Part shown: positions 61,083 to 64,000 of the stretch, piece by piece
Position numbering within the stretch: position 1 is the first letter of the stretch
How the letters are laid out: the number at the start of each line of letters is the position of its first letter
Assembly: GCA_017651645.1 (NCBI GenBank)
Contig: JAGCCO010000012.1
Span: 16,954 to 80,953 of the forward strand
Direction of reading: 5' to 3'
DNA length: 64,000 nucleotides
From: Bacteroidales bacterium
GTDB lineage: Bacteria; Bacteroidota; Bacteroidia; Bacteroidales; F082
Notes under the pieces: generated by a model
What the model was told of the DNA's origin: nothing
The model's input: only the letters and a program-made list of their open reading frames with translations
The model's database searches: none
Program-made: the position numbers and the translations under genes

Positions 61083-62081
61083 ATGACTGAAACAAACAGC
61101 AAATGGTTGGTGGTCGTCAATCCCAAGGCCTCTGTTGGAAAGTCAGAAAAAGACTGGCCTATGATTAAGCAATTGCTTGTCAACGAGGGTATTGAATTTG
61201 ATGATGTGCTGACCGAATATCCCCGACATGCCATTGAAATTGTCCGCAATGCCATTGTGGAAAAAGGCTATCGTAAGTTCATTTCGGTGGGTGGTGACGG
61301 CACTAATAATGAGGTAATTAACGGCATTTTCACACAAGATGTCGTGCCTACAAATGAAATCACCATGGCCGCCCTCCCCATTGGGACAGGCAACGACTGG
61401 CGACGCACTTTCGACATCCCTTTGGATTATGATGAAGTCGTCAGAATTATCAAGGGAGGGTATACCTTCGCACACGACATCGGCAAGCTGACCTACTACA
61501 ACGACGGCGACCCAAAAGTCCGATATTTCCTCAATGCTGCCGGAACGGGTTTGGATGAGATGGTGTGCAGCTCAACTAACCTCATGAAACAACAAGGTAA
61601 AGGTGGTACCATTCGCTATTTGATTAGCTTAGTCAAATGCATGTTGACCTATAAAATCACCCACATCCAAATTGAGATTGATGGTAAACAGGTTTTTGAC
61701 GACGGCATTCTGAGTGTCTCCGTTGGTAACTGCCGTTTTAACGGCGGTGGCATGATGATGATGCCCAATGCCATCCCTGATGATGGCCTCTTCGATGTCA
61801 CTGTCATCCGAAAAGTATCGATTTTCAAGTTTGCCGCCAACGTAAAAAACATCTACGATGGCTCTTTTATCAAGAAAATCAATGAGGTACAAACCTTCAG
61901 AGGTAAGACCATCCGCATCGTCTCCATCCCACCACACTCGCTGATGGTGGAAACCGAAGGCGAGAATCTCAATAACTCACCTTTTGATTTTGAAATCCTT
62001 CCGAAGGCCATCAATATGGTCATCCCCAAGGAACCCGTCAAAAAAGAGAAGAAAAAGAAGAAACGCTTCAAGAAAAAGTAA
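61083..62081 (+). CDS. Diacylglycerol/lipid kinase (DagK/YegS family)
   Basis: 332 residues. Catalytic domain motifs GGDGTNNEVINGI (70-82) and LPIGTGNDW (~98-106), then GGGMMMMPNAIPDDGLFDV. It ends in a Lys-rich tail (KKEKKKKKRFKKK). It phosphorylates diacylglycerol or a related lipid at the membrane. Its place next to the pigment-lipid cluster may be chance. Confidence 0.92.
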   Translation: MTETNSKWLVVVNPKASVGKSEKDWPMIKQLLVNEGIEFDDVLTEYPRHAIEIVRNAIVEKGYRKFISVGGDGTNNEVINGIFTQDVVPTNEITMAALPIGTGNDWRRTFDIPLDYDEVVRIIKGGYTFAHDIGKLTYYNDGDPKVRYFLNAAGTGLDEMVCSSTNLMKQQGKGGTIRYLISLVKCMLTYKITHIQIEIDGKQVFDDGILSVSVGNCRFNGGGMMMMPNAIPDDGLFDVTVIRKVSIFKFAANVKNIYDGSFIKKINEVQTFRGKTIRIVSIPPHSLMVETEGENLNNSPFDFEILPKAINMVIPKEPVKKEKKKKKRFKKK

Positions 62082-62102
62082 AACCCACCTAGTTAAACCC
62101 CA

Positions 62103-62136
62103 TATTGAATATTGAATCTTGAATTTTGAATCTTTA
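62103..62136. repeat. ATTGAAT word repeat between lipid kinase and pgk
   Basis: Repeated TATTGAAT / TTGAATCT words fill most of the 66-base gap. Confidence 0.6.
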
Positions 62137-62147
62137 AATCAAATATC

Positions 62148-63398
62148 ATGGTAAACATCGATCAAATCAATTTTGAAAACAAGCGCGTGGTTATCCGCGT
62201 CGATTTCAATGTCCCGTTGGACGACAACTTCAACATTACTGACGACACCCGTATGCGTGCCGCTTTGCCAACCATCAACAAGGTCTTGAACGACAAAGGC
62301 ATGGTTGTGTTGATGTCGCATCTTGGACGTCCGAAGAAAAATCCCGATCCAAAGTATTCTATCAAGCCGATTATCAAGCATTTGGAAGAACTGCTGGGTC
62401 GTCCCGTACAATTTGCCACCGACTGCATGAAAGCCGCCGACCAAGTGGCCACCATGAAACCCGGTGAAGTGCTCGTACTTGAAAATCTTCGTTTCTATGC
62501 CGAAGAGGAAGGCAAGCCACGTGGCATCGAGAAAGGCGAGGAAGGCTACGACGACGCCAAGAAGGCTATCAAAGCCTCGCAAAAGGAATTCACCAAGACC
62601 TTGGCTGGTTATGGTGAATATTACATCAATGACGCTTTTGGCACCGCCCACCGCGCCCATGCTTCGACCGCTTTGATTGCCGACTATTTCGATGCCGACC
62701 ATAAGATGTTTGGCTATCTGATGGGCAAGGAAGTAGCTGCTGTCAACAAGGTGATGAACGAGATCCAGCATCCTTTCACCGCCATTATGGGTGGCTCGAA
62801 GGTCTCCACGAAGATTGAAATCATCGAGAACCTGCTCACCAAGGTCAACAACCTCATCCTTTGCGGCGGCATGACTTACACCTTCAAGAAGGCTTTGGGC
62901 GGCAAAATCGGCAACTCTATCTGCGAAGACGACAAACTCGACCTCGCTTTGGATATCCTCGCCAAGGCTAAGGAAAAGGGTGTCAACCTCGTTTTGGCTA
63001 TCGACTGCGTGGTGGGTGACAAGTTCGGCAACGATGCCAACACTCAAATCGTTGACCCGATGAACATCCCCGAAGGTTGGGAAGGTATGGACATCGGTCC
63101 GAAGACCCGCGAACTCTTCGCTAATGTCATCAAAGGCTCAAAGACCATCCTTTGGAATGGTCCCTGCGGCGTGTTTGAGTTCGATACCTTTGCCAAGGGT
63201 TCCAAGGCTATTGCCGAAGCTATCGCAGCGGCTACCAAGGACGGTGCCTTCTCGCTCATCGGCGGTGGCGACTCCGTGGCTTGTATCAACAAGTTTGGCC
63301 TTGCCGACCAAGTTTCCTACGTTTCCACTGGCGGCGGTGCATTGCTCGAAGCCATCGAAGGCAAGGAACTGCCTGGTATTGCAGCGATTAAGAAATGA
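62148..63398 (+). CDS. pgk: Phosphoglycerate kinase
   Basis: 416 residues. It makes ATP and 3-phosphoglycerate in glycolysis. Seen: [13 protein letters not shown] (~17-29), LMSHLGRPK (~60-68), [39 protein letters not shown] and GGGDSVACI. No -7 box is clear in the repeat-rich gap, so it may be read from the lipid kinase promoter. Confidence 0.97.
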   Translation: MVNIDQINFENKRVVIRVDFNVPLDDNFNITDDTRMRAALPTINKVLNDKGMVVLMSHLGRPKKNPDPKYSIKPIIKHLEELLGRPVQFATDCMKAADQVATMKPGEVLVLENLRFYAEEEGKPRGIEKGEEGYDDAKKAIKASQKEFTKTLAGYGEYYINDAFGTAHRAHASTALIADYFDADHKMFGYLMGKEVAAVNKVMNEIQHPFTAIMGGSKVSTKIEIIENLLTKVNNLILCGGMTYTFKKALGGKIGNSICEDDKLDLALDILAKAKEKGVNLVLAIDCVVGDKFGNDANTQIVDPMNIPEGWEGMDIGPKTRELFANVIKGSKTILWNGPCGVFEFDTFAKGSKAIAEAIAAATKDGAFSLIGGGDSVACINKFGLADQVSYVSTGGGALLEAIEGKELPGIAAIKK

Positions 63399-63411
63399 TT
63401 TTTTGGTTGTT

Positions 63412-63473
63412 GGCTCTTAGCCGTTAGCAATTAGCTATATAGCTGGTTAGCTAACGGCTAATTGCTAATAGCC
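63412..63473. repeat. Imperfect inverted repeat of TTAGC words after pgk
   Basis: The left arm uses TTAGCCG TTAGCAA TTAGCT and the right arm has complementary words in permuted order. It is the same word family as 18842-18900. It would form a hairpin after the pgk stop and may end transcription or protect the mRNA. Confidence 0.75.
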
Positions 63474-63508
63474 AAAATCCAAAAACAATCATCTTCAAGA
63501 CTTCTTTT

Positions 63509-64000
63509 ATGAAAAAACTCTATTTAACATTCGCCTTCATTCTTGCTATTGCGATCTCGTTGAACGCCCAATGGGTGAGCCCGGGTAATGGCACGACTTA
63601 CACCATAGAAGACCTTGTGGAAGTGAGTAACGGCTGCGTCGTGTGGATTGATGGCAACCAGCAGTATAGAATCGAAAACGACATCACCATTTCGGCCAAC
63701 GACAAACTTAACGTTAACCATTCCTTGTACTTTAACAACAACGTCACCTTGACCATCAAAGGCTCGATTGAGGCCATCAACACAGATACTTATTACTGGT
63801 TGGCTTTTTCTGGCAATTCAGGTGTGGGTAGTCGCATTCGTCTTGAGGATGCCACTGGCCCGTGCGTGTTCAGAAGATGCAATATTACAGAATTGGACGG
63901 CATTCAAATAATTGAAAGCGAAGCTGTTTTTACAGACTGCCATTTCCATACTTTCCGTTGCGAGCAACAAAGTGCGGCTGTCAATTGCATGAACTGCGAC
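63509..64000 (+). CDS. Partial secreted protein, beta-helix-like
   Basis: 164 residues to the window edge; the gene continues. The signal peptide ends SLNAQ (~20). The following text (TYTIEDLVEVSNGCVV, ITISANDKLNVNHSLYF, VTLTIKGSIEAI, RRCNITELDGIQII) reads like parallel beta-helix rungs. It is probably another T9SS cargo protein, but the C-terminus is not visible. Confidence 0.75.
   Translation, partial: MKKLYLTFAFILAIAISLNAQWVSPGNGTTYTIEDLVEVSNGCVVWIDGNQQYRIENDITISANDKLNVNHSLYFNNNVTLTIKGSIEAINTDTYYWLAFSGNSGVGSRIRLEDATGPCVFRRCNITELDGIQIIESEAVFTDCHFHTFRCEQQSAAVNCMNCD

Noticed and set aside
62139..63047. A 302-codon open frame opposite pgk
   Set aside because: Complete overlap with the conserved pgk gene and no recognisable features.

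Overview
The window comes from a member of the Bacteroidota, most likely Bacteroidales. Evidence: a SusC/SusD pair; at least six secreted proteins ending in a type IX secretion (T9SS, type A) sorting domain with the xPNP motif; MenA (menaquinone); and many starts preceded by the Bacteroides-type -7 box TAnnTTTG. I saw no rRNA, tRNA, CRISPR array, insertion sequence or prophage. No gene-free stretch exceeds 300 bases.

Layout. 1-9.6 kb: T9SS cargo proteins, menA, a GxxExxY gene, a DEAD-box helicase with an RG/RS-rich tail and a serine beta-lactamase-like hydrolase. 9.7-13.1 kb: an OmpR-type response regulator, pgi, a four-helix-bundle (S23/IVP) gene between inverted word repeats, a tiny acidic protein and a DUF2147 protein. 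13.2-20.5 kb: a C10 (streptopain-type) protease with T9SS tail, then a tripartite RND efflux operon (lipoprotein, adaptor, pump, TolC-like). 20.6-25.3 kb: a secreted peptidylarginine deiminase very like PPAD of Porphyromonas, a ureohydrolase-fold protein with altered metal ligands, and a deoxyhypusine-synthase-like protein. 25.3-33.1 kb: SusC, SusD and a T9SS-secreted PNGase F-like protein, which look like a glycoprotein-deglycosylation and uptake locus. 33.2-35.3 kb: a zinc-ribbon membrane protein and gpsA.

35.4-60.9 kb is the main system: an aryl-polyene-type pigment/lipid cluster of about 24 genes, almost all on the minus strand and many coupled by ATGA overlaps. A tyrosine/histidine-type ammonia lyase can supply the aryl starter. 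Two ACPs, three ketosynthase genes (one a KS-chain length factor fusion), a ketosynthase-like fragment, a ketoreductase and two complementary dehydratase-like proteins can build and reduce the polyene. A thioesterase, a methyltransferase, three acyltransferase domains, a GT2 glycosyltransferase, a LolA-like carrier and an MMPL exporter fusion can finish, lipidate and export it. Unusual companions are a B12-type radical SAM protein, a CrtI-like FAD oxidoreductase and a PaaK-like ligase. No KAS III (DarB-like) gene is present, so dialkylresorcinol/flexirubin formation is not supported from this window.

The right end has a DagK-type lipid kinase, pgk and a partial secreted protein. Short word repeats, often quasi-palindromic, recur at gene ends throughout. 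In one case they were translated into the linker of the KS-CLF fusion, and a dispersed palindromic repeat was inserted in frame in the same gene.
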